Positions 31,107-40,152 of a stretch of DNA of 64,000 nt are shown one piece after another. The stretch is from Sporocytophaga sp. (GTDB lineage: Bacteria; Bacteroidota; Bacteroidia; Cytophagales; Cytophagaceae). How positions within the stretch are numbered: position 1 is the first letter of the stretch; each line of letters opens with the position of its first letter. The position numbers and the translations under genes were made by a program. The DNA lies in assembly GCF_017745095.1 (NCBI RefSeq), contig NZ_JAGHZZ010000019.1, positions 23,572-87,571 on the forward strand. Direction: 5' to 3'. The notes beneath the pieces are model-generated. The model was not told the DNA's origin. It was given only the letters and a program-made list of their open reading frames with translations, and did not search any database.

Positions 31107-33299
31107 ATGATGAATAAACCCATATTGTTTTTTTTATTGACTGTATTGCTGGCACCGCTGACAGCATCTTCTCAGTCTGCTACTCCTTGGCTTCACGTTG
31201 AGGGAAACCTAATTAAAGATCCTGCAGGAAACACTGTTATTCTTAGGGGCGTTGACTTTCAGGATATCAAAGAACAAGCCACTGATAGAACTGTTGGTTT
31301 GAATGGATTGATTGACGTAGTAACAAACCTTGATGATACTTTATCTGAGTCTCCAGGATGGTATACAAGGGTGCTAAGATTTACGGTAGAACCACCCATC
31401 TCCAACCTTGAACAATATTATCAGCAAACTTTAAAACCTGCTGTAGATTATGCTACATCTAAAGGGCTCTATGTAATTATCGACTGGCATTATATTGCCG
31501 ATGTAAACGGGAATATAGCGACTACCAATGCTTTCTGGAGCTACATGGCGCCTAGGTTCAATAATTACTCCAACGTATTATATGAGGTATATAATGAACC
31601 TATTAATAATAACCTTACCTGGGGACAATTCAAACCATATATGCAGGCTTGGGTAGATCTCATAAGAAAGTATGCCCCGCACAACCTTATTCTTGCTGGA
31701 AGTCCAACGTGGGATCAGAAAATGGGAGATGCCGCTACTAATCCTTTAACCGGAGGAAACATTGTATATGTCGCGCATATCTACCCTGGTCATTGGACTG
31801 CAACAGGCGCTGGTTCTGTGAAAGCACAGGTAGAAAAGGTTGTAAAAGTTCATCCTGTATTTTTATCAGAGTGGGGCTTTAGCCAGACTGTTTCTGCTAC
31901 AAGTACTTTGTTGAAAGGTACTATTACAAGCTATGGAGATCCAATAGTTAAATGGGCTGAAAGCCTTGGCCTAAGTTGGTCTGCTTGGGTAGCTGACAAC
32001 GACTGGGAACCAGCCATGTTTACAAGAGACTGGAAATTAAAGGTTGGTCCTGGTGAAATGGGGGGCTTTGCTAAAGATAAACTGTATGAATTTAAAGATG
32101 ATCACCAGCCTACTGATGTACCATGTTTTGCTCCGTATTTAGGCCTTCCTCAGACTTTGTGCGGTAAGAACTCTGTTACAATCGGTCTTCAATCAACTGC
32201 TGAAGATGTTTCTTTCAAGTGGTTTAAAGATGGAGAAGAATTAACTGACCAGATGGGAGCAACAATTGAGGCAACCGAAACGGGTAAGTATAGGGTAGAA
32301 GCGACTTTAGGCACATGTACTATGGCAGACGAAGTGGATGTTGTAAAAACTATGTTTCCTATTAGCCTAGGAAAAGGTGCTGTTCTAAAACAAGATCCTC
32401 TTGTTATAAAGGTTGATAATGCAGAAGAAAAGTTTACTTACCAATGGTATCATAACAATCAACTGATCGAAGGGGCAGATTCAAGTTCATTAGCTGTCTT
32501 TGATACATGTGGCGCATTTTATTCTGTTCTTGTTACTTCTGAAGATTGCGGATCTGTTTCTGATACATTTAAAATTTTATGTGCAAGAGGATATTTTAAA
32601 GGTAAACCTTTCGATATCCCTGGAATTATTCAGGCAGAGGATTATGATTTTCAAAATATAGCGAATACAACCTATTTTGACTCGGATCCTTCCAATCAGG
32701 GAGGTTCATATAGAAATGACGAAGTAGATATTGAGGCGACCAAAGACGTTAACGGTGCGTTTAACGTAGGCTGGACAGCAACAGGGGAATGGCTGGAATA
32801 TTCTATATCAGTAAAAGAAAATGGGGAATATCCTGTATATCTTAGAGTAGCTGGAAATCCGACACCAGCTGTTGGTGCAAATGTTCATATAAAACTGAAT
32901 GGTAAAAAAGCATCTTCTACAGTTACACTTCCAATTACTGGAGATTGGCAAAAATGGGAAACAGTATCTTTAGGTATTGTTACTTTTAACACCACTGATA
33001 CTTTATTAAGGTTCTTTATTGAATCCCCTGGCTTTAATCTGAACTATATAGAAGTTGGTCCTAAGGTAGAAACCAGTATTTTCGGCAGACGCAATGCATC
33101 TTCATTAATAGTTTATCCTAATCCGGTAAATGATCTCGTCTTCTTCTCAGAGGAAATACCATATGACTGGACAATCACTACGCTTATGGGAAATGTATTA
33201 TTGAGCGGAAATGGTATTAATGCGGATGTGAGCAGCTTAAACAGAGGTACCTATCTGTTGAATGTCAATGGCAACGTTGCGAAAATAATGAAGTATTAA
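31107..33299 (+). CDS. Secreted GH5 cellulase-like enzyme with CBM6 and type IX sorting domain
   Basis: The start at 31107 (MMNKPILFF...) gives a clean signal peptide (ending TASSQ); the frame is open to a TTG at 31074. The product has 730 residues. The GH5 catalytic domain is about residues 25-330: GNTVILRGVDFQDI, LYVIIDWHY, VLYEVYNEP with the acid/base Glu, and PVFLSEWGFS with the nucleophile Glu. Two Ig-like segments follow (about 340-500), then a CBM6-like domain (PGIIQAEDYD to FNLNYIEVG, about 513-655) and a type IX sorting domain opening LIVYPNPVNDL. Expected action: hydrolysis of beta-glucans such as cellulose, at the surface or outside the cell. Substrate specificity is inferred. Confidence 0.93.
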   Translation: MMNKPILFFLLTVLLAPLTASSQSATPWLHVEGNLIKDPAGNTVILRGVDFQDIKEQATDRTVGLNGLIDVVTNLDDTLSESPGWYTRVLRFTVEPPISNLEQYYQQTLKPAVDYATSKGLYVIIDWHYIADVNGNIATTNAFWSYMAPRFNNYSNVLYEVYNEPINNNLTWGQFKPYMQAWVDLIRKYAPHNLILAGSPTWDQKMGDAATNPLTGGNIVYVAHIYPGHWTATGAGSVKAQVEKVVKVHPVFLSEWGFSQTVSATSTLLKGTITSYGDPIVKWAESLGLSWSAWVADNDWEPAMFTRDWKLKVGPGEMGGFAKDKLYEFKDDHQPTDVPCFAPYLGLPQTLCGKNSVTIGLQSTAEDVSFKWFKDGEELTDQMGATIEATETGKYRVEATLGTCTMADEVDVVKTMFPISLGKGAVLKQDPLVIKVDNAEEKFTYQWYHNNQLIEGADSSSLAVFDTCGAFYSVLVTSEDCGSVSDTFKILCARGYFKGKPFDIPGIIQAEDYDFQNIANTTYFDSDPSNQGGSYRNDEVDIEATKDVNGAFNVGWTATGEWLEYSISVKENGEYPVYLRVAGNPTPAVGANVHIKLNGKKASSTVTLPITGDWQKWETVSLGIVTFNTTDTLLRFFIESPGFNLNYIEVGPKVETSIFGRRNASSLIVYPNPVNDLVFFSEEIPYDWTITTLMGNVLLSGNGINADVSSLNRGTYLLNVNGNVAKIMKY

Positions 33300-33330
33300 T
33301 AGTTAAATGAATAAAGCAGAATGAAAAAAG

Positions 33331-33360
33331 AAGGCCGGATTTCCGGCTTTCTTTGCTTTT
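33331..33360 (+). terminator. Terminator of the GH5 gene
   Basis: Arms 33331-33338 (aaggccgg) and 33343-33350 (ccggcttt) form an 8-bp stem with one G-T pair and a 4-nt loop, followed by ctttgctttt. It lies between convergent genes. Confidence 0.78.
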
Positions 33361-33389
33361 ATATATAGGAAATGTAAACTTATTGAAGT

Positions 33390-35195
33390 TTAATTCTTAA
33401 TAGGATTGTCAATTGTCCCACAGACCTCAGGTACTGGTATATCGGTATTTTCAGAATATCCATAGGTAAGAAGTCTTACTCTGTTAATACAAACTCGTAT
33501 AAACTCCGGAACAAACAAATCAAATTTTTTATATGATGAACTCAATTCAGGATGTCTTTGCTGATATTGAATAACCACATCTTTTACCTGTTCCCAGAAC
33601 TTGTCTTCAGAATATCCGGCATAAGTATGAAGGATATTGGATATATATCTGAATACTCCATCAAAAACACCAGACAAGATAAACAAAGTTGCATATTGAT
33701 CTTCGATGTCACGTAGTATTGACCTGATATTATCAGGAACATTTTGTTTGCCTTCTTTTGTAAGAACGATCTCTTCAACAAAGTCTTTGATAATAATTCT
33801 CTCCGGTACATAGTTTTTCATTACCAGTATTGTGTTTTCTCCATGAGGACTAAAGAAAAATTTATGTTGATAGAAAATGTGAAGTATTGGTGTGAAATAG
33901 TTGTTCAGATATTTTCCTACCCATTCTTCTGCACTCAATCCCGACTTTTCTATCAGGGTTCCAATAAATGATTTACCTTTTGAGTCAACATACATTAATG
34001 AAGCCATGGTCATCATATTCTCTTCTTCATTAAGGTAGGGCGTAGCACTTTCCCTCCAGACAGCTCCTAGAAGTTCTTTATATTGATAAGGAGCTCCTTC
34101 AATCAATTCGTATTCTGAATGCTTGTATCCTACAGTTGCTACTTCTCCCAATAGGGTAAAGCCTGTTGATTGAAGCTCACTGTCTGAGCTCAGTTGATCC
34201 TTTACCCATTTTGTCACTAAAGGCGCTACTTTTAATTTTTTGTGAGATAATCCTCTGTATATAGAAGTATTTAAAATTGATATGGCAGTTTTTACATAGA
34301 ATCTGTCAGGATTGGATATGTTAAAGAAAGTCCTGATAGATTGTTGGGGTGTATAGTCATCTTCTCCTGGCCCAAGCGGTACAATACATTTAGAAGCAAT
34401 ATCTCCGGCAAACTGAAATACTATTTTATTTTTCCATTGCCACTCATGTACAGGCATCATCCAATAGTTTTCAGGATTGAGATTTTGTGATAAAAGTACT
34501 TCTTTAAATTTTGAATATTGTTCATCTCCTAATTCAGAATAGGCTAGAGTTTCAAATGGCAATTCCTCGATGTTACTGTATTCAGCTTTTAATTTGTGAA
34601 CAGCTATCCAGTTTAATTTAATAATCTGATCTGCTTCTGGCACAAAGGAACGGTAGTCATCAAGGTTAAATCCTATACGTCCTTTATTTACTGTAGCCCA
34701 AGGATGTCCGTCCATCTGATGCTCTATTAGTTGGTATCCAGCATCTGCAAGCTTGTCGGATTGTATTTTTCCTTTCGATTCGAGAAAGGCATCTGCATAA
34801 AGGGTATTGTTGGTTTCCTCAATGAAGTGGGTTAAGGTAAAAGGTTTTATTCCAAAAGTCTCCTGCATTTCTATGAAAAATAATGTAGCGCTGATATTTG
34901 GGACTTCTTGTTCATCGTGAAATTTACACAGTGAATCCTTATGGATATGCCAGTAGTCCATTTTGCGATGTTCTCCGGTAAATTCATAATATGTATTAGA
35001 CTTATCTGTATATAACCTGAAATGTGTGATCCTTTTATCCGAAGAGCGGATCACAGGAGTTGCCAGTTTTTCGTGTATAAGCTCTGTTATGGCTTTGCAA
35101 AGGTATGCCCGGTTTACTTTGTTCCATAGGTTAATATTCAATACATCTGTTCCTGGTAATTTTGCAATTGGAGTATTTATTTGTTCTTCTATCAT
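33390..35195 (-). CDS. IucA/IucC family siderophore synthetase (type C-like)
   Basis: The product has 601 residues, the usual NIS synthetase length. Recognisable parts are GHPWATVNKGRIGFNLDDY (ATP-binding region), MPVHEWQW, the phosphate-binding TPQQSIRTFFNI and the C-terminal PHGENTILVMKNYVPERIII with KDFVEEI. The sequence reads like RhbF/DesD/AlcC, i.e. type C enzymes that join a hydroxamate amine to an activated carboxylate. It is last in the siderophore operon and overlaps the exporter gene by 4 bp. Together with the fused synthetase upstream it completes a two-step assembly. Confidence 0.92.
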   Translation of the reverse strand: MIEEQINTPIAKLPGTDVLNINLWNKVNRAYLCKAITELIHEKLATPVIRSSDKRITHFRLYTDKSNTYYEFTGEHRKMDYWHIHKDSLCKFHDEQEVPNISATLFFIEMQETFGIKPFTLTHFIEETNNTLYADAFLESKGKIQSDKLADAGYQLIEHQMDGHPWATVNKGRIGFNLDDYRSFVPEADQIIKLNWIAVHKLKAEYSNIEELPFETLAYSELGDEQYSKFKEVLLSQNLNPENYWMMPVHEWQWKNKIVFQFAGDIASKCIVPLGPGEDDYTPQQSIRTFFNISNPDRFYVKTAISILNTSIYRGLSHKKLKVAPLVTKWVKDQLSSDSELQSTGFTLLGEVATVGYKHSEYELIEGAPYQYKELLGAVWRESATPYLNEEENMMTMASLMYVDSKGKSFIGTLIEKSGLSAEEWVGKYLNNYFTPILHIFYQHKFFFSPHGENTILVMKNYVPERIIIKDFVEEIVLTKEGKQNVPDNIRSILRDIEDQYATLFILSGVFDGVFRYISNILHTYAGYSEDKFWEQVKDVVIQYQQRHPELSSSYKKFDLFVPEFIRVCINRVRLLTYGYSENTDIPVPEVCGTIDNPIKN

Positions 35196-36370
35196 GATAT
35201 TTTCGGGTTTAATATGGTTGAGTATTTTTTTGAATATTTAAAATGTAGCATTAAAACTATAGGTAGGGATAGTATTGCACATATTGACGCCATCATAAAT
35301 GGAGCTATATATCCATCTCGTCCAACTAAAAATCCTGCTAATAATGGTGCTGACATGTAGGCAATATTTTGTGTAATATGCATTAGGCTATAAGCTTTAG
35401 CAGAATCCTTACCTGGAATTGTTTCGAAAAAAGATATGTCAAGATGGACGAAAATCAGAAAGATAGATATTCCAAAGAGACTTCTAAATATTATTTCTGA
35501 AATCAGAGACTTTACATAAGCTTGTAAAAGTAAAACACTAAATATGATGAGAATTACACCACAAATGAATGCCGTGTTTTTAATTATTGAACTTTTGCCT
35601 GCAAGCGGTAGCAGAAATAATGCAGATAAGCTTGGTATTATGAATAATACTGCTGCCCATGTATAGTTAGCCTGCGGAGCATACCTGTCTATGATAAATT
35701 CAGTATAAAATGGCCTTATCAAAGTTGATGACAGATAAAACAAAAATGTGATCATACAAATCCATAGAAGCCTTGTTTTATCAAATGATATAGATTCAGA
35801 ATTAGATTGAATCTGAGCACTTTTTTGTACGTCTTTTAACCTGAGGCTAATTCCCATTTGTATAAAATCAAACAGTCCTATGATTATAAACAGGTATTGA
35901 ACCGAAATCTTATCTATGATAAAAGCACCGGATATTGCAGAAACTATCATTGATAAGTGTACCAATATTCCGAGCTTGGTAACAACCGATGTCTTGTTTT
36001 CACTCTTGCTTATCAGATGGGGATACATTAACAGATAACTGCTTTTGAATAGAACCATCAGAATAGAACATACATAAAATAAAGTGATGTCGTTTGTTAA
36101 GCCGCAATAAACACTAGCTATACCTGCTATGAATTGAGTTAGGCAGAGCAGCCTGAAGATATCTGTCTTTTTTGAAACCAAGGCCCACAAAGGATATGAT
36201 AACATAAATATCAGTCGGAGTATACATAAATAAGTTCCTGTATATGCTGGATCATTTATTCCAAATATCTCTTTGAATATCCTCGGATAGAAAGGAGCAG
36301 GAAGAGACTCTGCTAACGCAGCAAGAAACGCAATAAGTAAAATGGGGCTACTGTGTTTGTTATCTGTCAT
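35192..36370 (-). CDS. MFS transporter, probable siderophore exporter
   Basis: The start at 36370 (MTDNKHSSPIL) is preferred because it lies 10 bp after the upstream stop; the frame is open nine codons further. The product has 392 residues and about twelve membrane helices (ILLIAFLAALAESLPAPFYP opens the first). Location inside the siderophore operon, with a 4-bp ATGA-type overlap to the downstream NIS synthetase, makes export of the finished siderophore the most likely role, as for other MFS genes in such clusters. Importer function cannot be excluded by sequence alone. Confidence 0.86.
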   Translation of the reverse strand: MTDNKHSSPILLIAFLAALAESLPAPFYPRIFKEIFGINDPAYTGTYLCILRLIFMLSYPLWALVSKKTDIFRLLCLTQFIAGIASVYCGLTNDITLFYVCSILMVLFKSSYLLMYPHLISKSENKTSVVTKLGILVHLSMIVSAISGAFIIDKISVQYLFIIIGLFDFIQMGISLRLKDVQKSAQIQSNSESISFDKTRLLWICMITFLFYLSSTLIRPFYTEFIIDRYAPQANYTWAAVLFIIPSLSALFLLPLAGKSSIIKNTAFICGVILIIFSVLLLQAYVKSLISEIIFRSLFGISIFLIFVHLDISFFETIPGKDSAKAYSLMHITQNIAYMSAPLLAGFLVGRDGYIAPFMMASICAILSLPIVLMLHFKYSKKYSTILNPKIS

Positions 36371-36380
36371 ATTACTTCTT

Positions 36381-37697
36381 TTATATAACAGACTCATTCA
36401 ATACTTCCATTGCAGAGGTTGTGAACGACTGAAATGCAATTTGTTTTTCTATAGCATATATTTCTTTACCTGCAATAGCATTGATAATGGTAGCATTCCT
36501 GTATGCGCCCATGCCCAAGTCTGGTGTAACGAATCCATGTGTATGCAGCTCAGCATTCTGGACAAATATTTCATTTCCTTTATAGTCTATTGAATAATTT
36601 CTGTTTACATCAAACCTACCAGATTTATCCCATTTAATCCTGTCATGGACCGGTCTGATACAGTCCGGGACTCTATACTTATAGCCGGTAGCGAGAATGA
36701 TAGCATCAGTTTCCAGTTCTGTATCCTGATCAGTCTGAACATGCTTGAAGGAAAGTAATTTCTTATTCAGAACAGATGTAGTGATGGCTTTTAATTCATG
36801 ACTTGGTTTAATGCTCACTGGAACAGGCCCTTCCAGGGTTAGATGATATAGAGTGTCATATATTTCATTGATCAGGTCATAGTTGATGCCTTTGTATAGC
36901 ATACCCTGCTTATTCAATACGTCTGTTCTTTTATCCGGAGGCAGTGAATAGAAATGGTCTACATATTCAGGAGAGGTAAGCTCGAGTGTGAGTTTGGAAT
37001 ATTCCAGAGGAAAGAGTCTGTCAGGCCTTGTGTACCAGTTTAACTCCTGTTCTTCAAAAGAAATACTATTAAGCAGATCATGAAATATCTCCGCAGCACT
37101 TTGCCCTGATCCTATGATAGTGATAGATTTTTGCTTTAGAATATCTTTTTTTCTGAATAGGTATTCTGAAGTATGAAAAGTATTATCCAGCTTTTGATTT
37201 TTAACAAAAGCGGGAATGGAAGGAGAGGTCCCCGTTCCGATTACTAACCTTGGGGTACGGTAGATGCTTTCTTTTTCCGTATTGTTTTTCTTAACTATTA
37301 CTGTGTATAAATTTTCTTTTTGATCAAATGTAATAGCTTCGACAGTATGTCCAAAAATACATTCAGGAAGCTGTCTGCAGACCCATTTGCAATACATATT
37401 GTATTCTTTTCTCAGGATAAAAAAATCTTCTTTTATATAAAATTTATAAATCCTGTTATTCATTTTCTGGTAGTTCAGAAAACTAAAAGGGTTGCATGGA
37501 TCAGCCATTGTGACAAGATCAGCAAGAAAAGGTACCTGAAGTGTAGTATTGTCAAGCATCATTCCCGGGTGCCATTCAAATTCCGCATTGTTGTCAAAGA
37601 ATATTCCACTTAAACCAGCCTTACCATGGGTTAAAGCAGCAAGGCCCAGATTGAATGGACCTATGCCTATACCTATAAAATCAAAGTAGTTATTCAT
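36381..37697 (-). CDS. Lysine/ornithine N-monooxygenase (IucD/SidA/RhbE-like)
   Basis: The product has 438 residues. It has the FAD site near the N-terminus (DFIGIGIGPFNLGLAAL, about residues 5-21), the NADPH site as SITIIGSGQSAAEIFHDLL (about 191-209) and the family ATGY motif (IILATGYKYRVPDC). It hydroxylates the terminal amine of a diamine or diamino acid, the first committed step toward a hydroxamate. It overlaps the upstream synthetase-acyltransferase gene by 8 bp. With a decarboxylase in the operon, the substrate is more likely a diamine (cadaverine or putrescine) than an amino acid. Confidence 0.93.
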   Translation of the reverse strand: MNNYFDFIGIGIGPFNLGLAALTHGKAGLSGIFFDNNAEFEWHPGMMLDNTTLQVPFLADLVTMADPCNPFSFLNYQKMNNRIYKFYIKEDFFILRKEYNMYCKWVCRQLPECIFGHTVEAITFDQKENLYTVIVKKNNTEKESIYRTPRLVIGTGTSPSIPAFVKNQKLDNTFHTSEYLFRKKDILKQKSITIIGSGQSAAEIFHDLLNSISFEEQELNWYTRPDRLFPLEYSKLTLELTSPEYVDHFYSLPPDKRTDVLNKQGMLYKGINYDLINEIYDTLYHLTLEGPVPVSIKPSHELKAITTSVLNKKLLSFKHVQTDQDTELETDAIILATGYKYRVPDCIRPVHDRIKWDKSGRFDVNRNYSIDYKGNEIFVQNAELHTHGFVTPDLGMGAYRNATIINAIAGKEIYAIEKQIAFQSFTTSAMEVLNESVI

Positions 37698-40152
37698 TTT
37701 CCTGATTTAATGGTATTGATGAATGAATATTAATGTTGCAGTTGGGGAATCTTTCTTTATACCATTCCCTTGTACAAAAAGTAAGATTGGATGTTTTGTG
37801 TGGCATCGCAATTACCTTTTGAAGTTTGAAGCCTAATCTGGTCACCAGGATATGCATCGGCTTGGCGTTAATGTCTGCTTCACCGATGCATTTTCCCACC
37901 TCTGGCTGGCTGAAGATAAATTCCATTGTGAGTTGTCCTACCGGCATGGTAAATTTTTTGTTTTTATCTGTTGGTGCTATCAACAGGTGAGCACCATAGT
38001 CACCGGGAAGTGATTCATAATACTTTCCAACTGTATCTCTCATTGGCCAGTATGGTTCCAGTGTAAATGTTGGTTCACCGTTAATCATTCCAATAAATCC
38101 ATTCGAATGATCGGCGTCTTTAAGCATGATATAGAAGGCTTCCAGGTCTCGTATAGGTCCATCCATTTTCCAAAATGTTTTTGTATGCTCTTGGTTGAAC
38201 CAGTCATGTACCATCTCCAGATCTTTGGATAAGTCAAATGGCCTAAGCGTTATTTCAATTCCGAGATCAGGGAAATCTTTCTTGAATGCAAGACTGTTGA
38301 TGTCAGGTTTAATTATGTTTTTTGAAAAATACCGGAAAACAAGAGGGTTGGGGTAATCCACGTATTCAGCAGGATTCTCAATAGGTGCCCGTGCTTCGTC
38401 TTTGTTACCTATGGTTGTAAGGAGGTTTCCTTTCGCAGTCCAGTCTCTGGCATAAAGGAGGTATTCAACAAGACCTGTTGTGTCTTCAATCTGAAGGGCT
38501 TCCAGTTCCTTAATTAATATTTTAATGAGACGTTCTTCATCAGCAAGACCATTCGATCCGAATGCGCCAATGATTCCGAATATGTTATTGATCAGAAGGT
38601 AATATGTATACTTTGGATGAATATAATCTTCAGGAATGATAGATTGGCTGGCTTCACCAAGGTCCGGAAGGAGATAATGTAGTTCTTCTGCTTTGCCCGC
38701 TCTGAAAAAGTATCCCTGATTGTCTCGGAAATACAACTGTTTAGGAAATCCTATATTATCCAGCTCTACCATAATATTTTGCTGATGCGCTTCGCAGGCA
38801 AGTCCAAAACGGTTGTATATTCTTATCAGTGGTGTCAGACTTATCTGTAAGTACTTTTTAAACCATTCTTCAGTAAGATTCTCAAAGGTTTTTCCGGTTT
38901 TTAGCGATTCACTTTTAATGATTACAGATAATCTGGAATCCTGGCCAAGCAGACCATCCTGAGTTAAGGCAGCAATAGGAGTGACATTCTTTTCTGAACC
39001 ATCTCCTTTTTGGAAGATATTTTTTCTTATTACAGTATTAAACCCTTCAATGAAAGCTCCTTCAAGATTTTTTATTGCGATGAATCCCGGATCTGTAACA
39101 AATGTTATTTCAGGAAATTTATCTTTTAATTGTTCTCCCCAGGCCGTGTGCATAAGCCTGCTTATATCATAGCCTCTGTGCAACTCTCTTTCTAGGTTTA
39201 CCCGTTCAGAATTGGTTATTTTTACGTGCAGGGAAAATTTAAACATGAACTCACTGTATGCACTGTAAACTGTTCTTACTGAAGAGGTGGCAGTGTATTC
39301 AGGTCCGAAAGGTCCTATATGAAGGAGTTTTCCGACTTCTATAAGTTTGATTACATCAGCTTGTTTAAGTAAATATGCAGCTTCCCATGGGTGTATAGGC
39401 AGAAGTTTTTTGTCATAATGGAAATTAACTAAATCTTTTGCCTCAGTTGAAGTTCTTGGGCTTTCCAATAATGAAGTTCTTATCTTTTGGGTTAATTCTG
39501 TTGCATAAGTACTTTTCTCCACAACGATTTCCGGATCAGCAAGGAAATAATGTAGTTGAAAGCTATTGCGCATTTCAGGAGTATAAAGAGCAAGTTCTTT
39601 TTTGCTGAAACCCATTCTGCTTTTTGATACTGGATGAAGTTGATGACCCAATAGCATAGATTGCTCTGCTTCAATAAATGGTATTGAAAGCTTGTTAAGT
39701 TCTCCTAATATATTGTCATGCAGCGCTTCTTCCAGGAATATAGCTGTATTGGTAATGCTATCGTTAATTCTTTCAAGCAAAAGATTTTGATGAGAGCTAT
39801 TGCCTAGCTCCTTTGCTATAAGGAAAAGAAAGGAATCAATGTTGGTTTCAGATATTACATCTGTTTCTGCATTCCTTTCTATGATAGGGAATTTAAATAA
39901 ATGTCTACCCGTTGCTGAATAATATATGAGCGGGCAATACACTTCTTTTTGGGATTCAGGAAAAAGAATTTTTATCCATTTATCATGATTTACTTTTAAG
40001 AAGTAATCTCTTAAAGTCTGGTCATATTTTGGAATATAGAAGAATCTATGCCAGTTTTTGTATTCTCTTAGAAAACAATTTAAAAGGGCTGTGAAATTTA
40101 TTTCTTCTGATATATGCTCAATCTTAGTTGTTCTTTGCATAGTCGCGTCCAT
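37690..40152 (-). CDS. NIS synthetase fused to a siderophore acyltransferase
   Basis: The product has 820 residues, about 220 longer than a plain IucA/IucC protein. Residues ~1-620 are an NIS synthetase (GHQLHPVSKSRMGFSKKELA, LLPIHPWEAAYL, TATSSVRTVYSA, CEAHQQNIMVELD). From about residue 630 a GNAT-type acyltransferase of the AlcB/IucB/RhbD class follows (ITLRPFDLSKDLEMVHDWFN, TFTLEPYWPMRD, CIGEADINAKPMHILVTRLG). The fusion couples N-acylation of the hydroxy-diamine to condensation. The synthetase half reads more like type A (citrate) enzymes. It overlaps the decarboxylase gene by 29 bp; Met5 (40140) is an alternative start. Confidence 0.92.
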   Translation of the reverse strand: MDATMQRTTKIEHISEEINFTALLNCFLREYKNWHRFFYIPKYDQTLRDYFLKVNHDKWIKILFPESQKEVYCPLIYYSATGRHLFKFPIIERNAETDVISETNIDSFLFLIAKELGNSSHQNLLLERINDSITNTAIFLEEALHDNILGELNKLSIPFIEAEQSMLLGHQLHPVSKSRMGFSKKELALYTPEMRNSFQLHYFLADPEIVVEKSTYATELTQKIRTSLLESPRTSTEAKDLVNFHYDKKLLPIHPWEAAYLLKQADVIKLIEVGKLLHIGPFGPEYTATSSVRTVYSAYSEFMFKFSLHVKITNSERVNLERELHRGYDISRLMHTAWGEQLKDKFPEITFVTDPGFIAIKNLEGAFIEGFNTVIRKNIFQKGDGSEKNVTPIAALTQDGLLGQDSRLSVIIKSESLKTGKTFENLTEEWFKKYLQISLTPLIRIYNRFGLACEAHQQNIMVELDNIGFPKQLYFRDNQGYFFRAGKAEELHYLLPDLGEASQSIIPEDYIHPKYTYYLLINNIFGIIGAFGSNGLADEERLIKILIKELEALQIEDTTGLVEYLLYARDWTAKGNLLTTIGNKDEARAPIENPAEYVDYPNPLVFRYFSKNIIKPDINSLAFKKDFPDLGIEITLRPFDLSKDLEMVHDWFNQEHTKTFWKMDGPIRDLEAFYIMLKDADHSNGFIGMINGEPTFTLEPYWPMRDTVGKYYESLPGDYGAHLLIAPTDKNKKFTMPVGQLTMEFIFSQPEVGKCIGEADINAKPMHILVTRLGFKLQKVIAMPHKTSNLTFCTREWYKERFPNCNINIHSSIPLNQENE

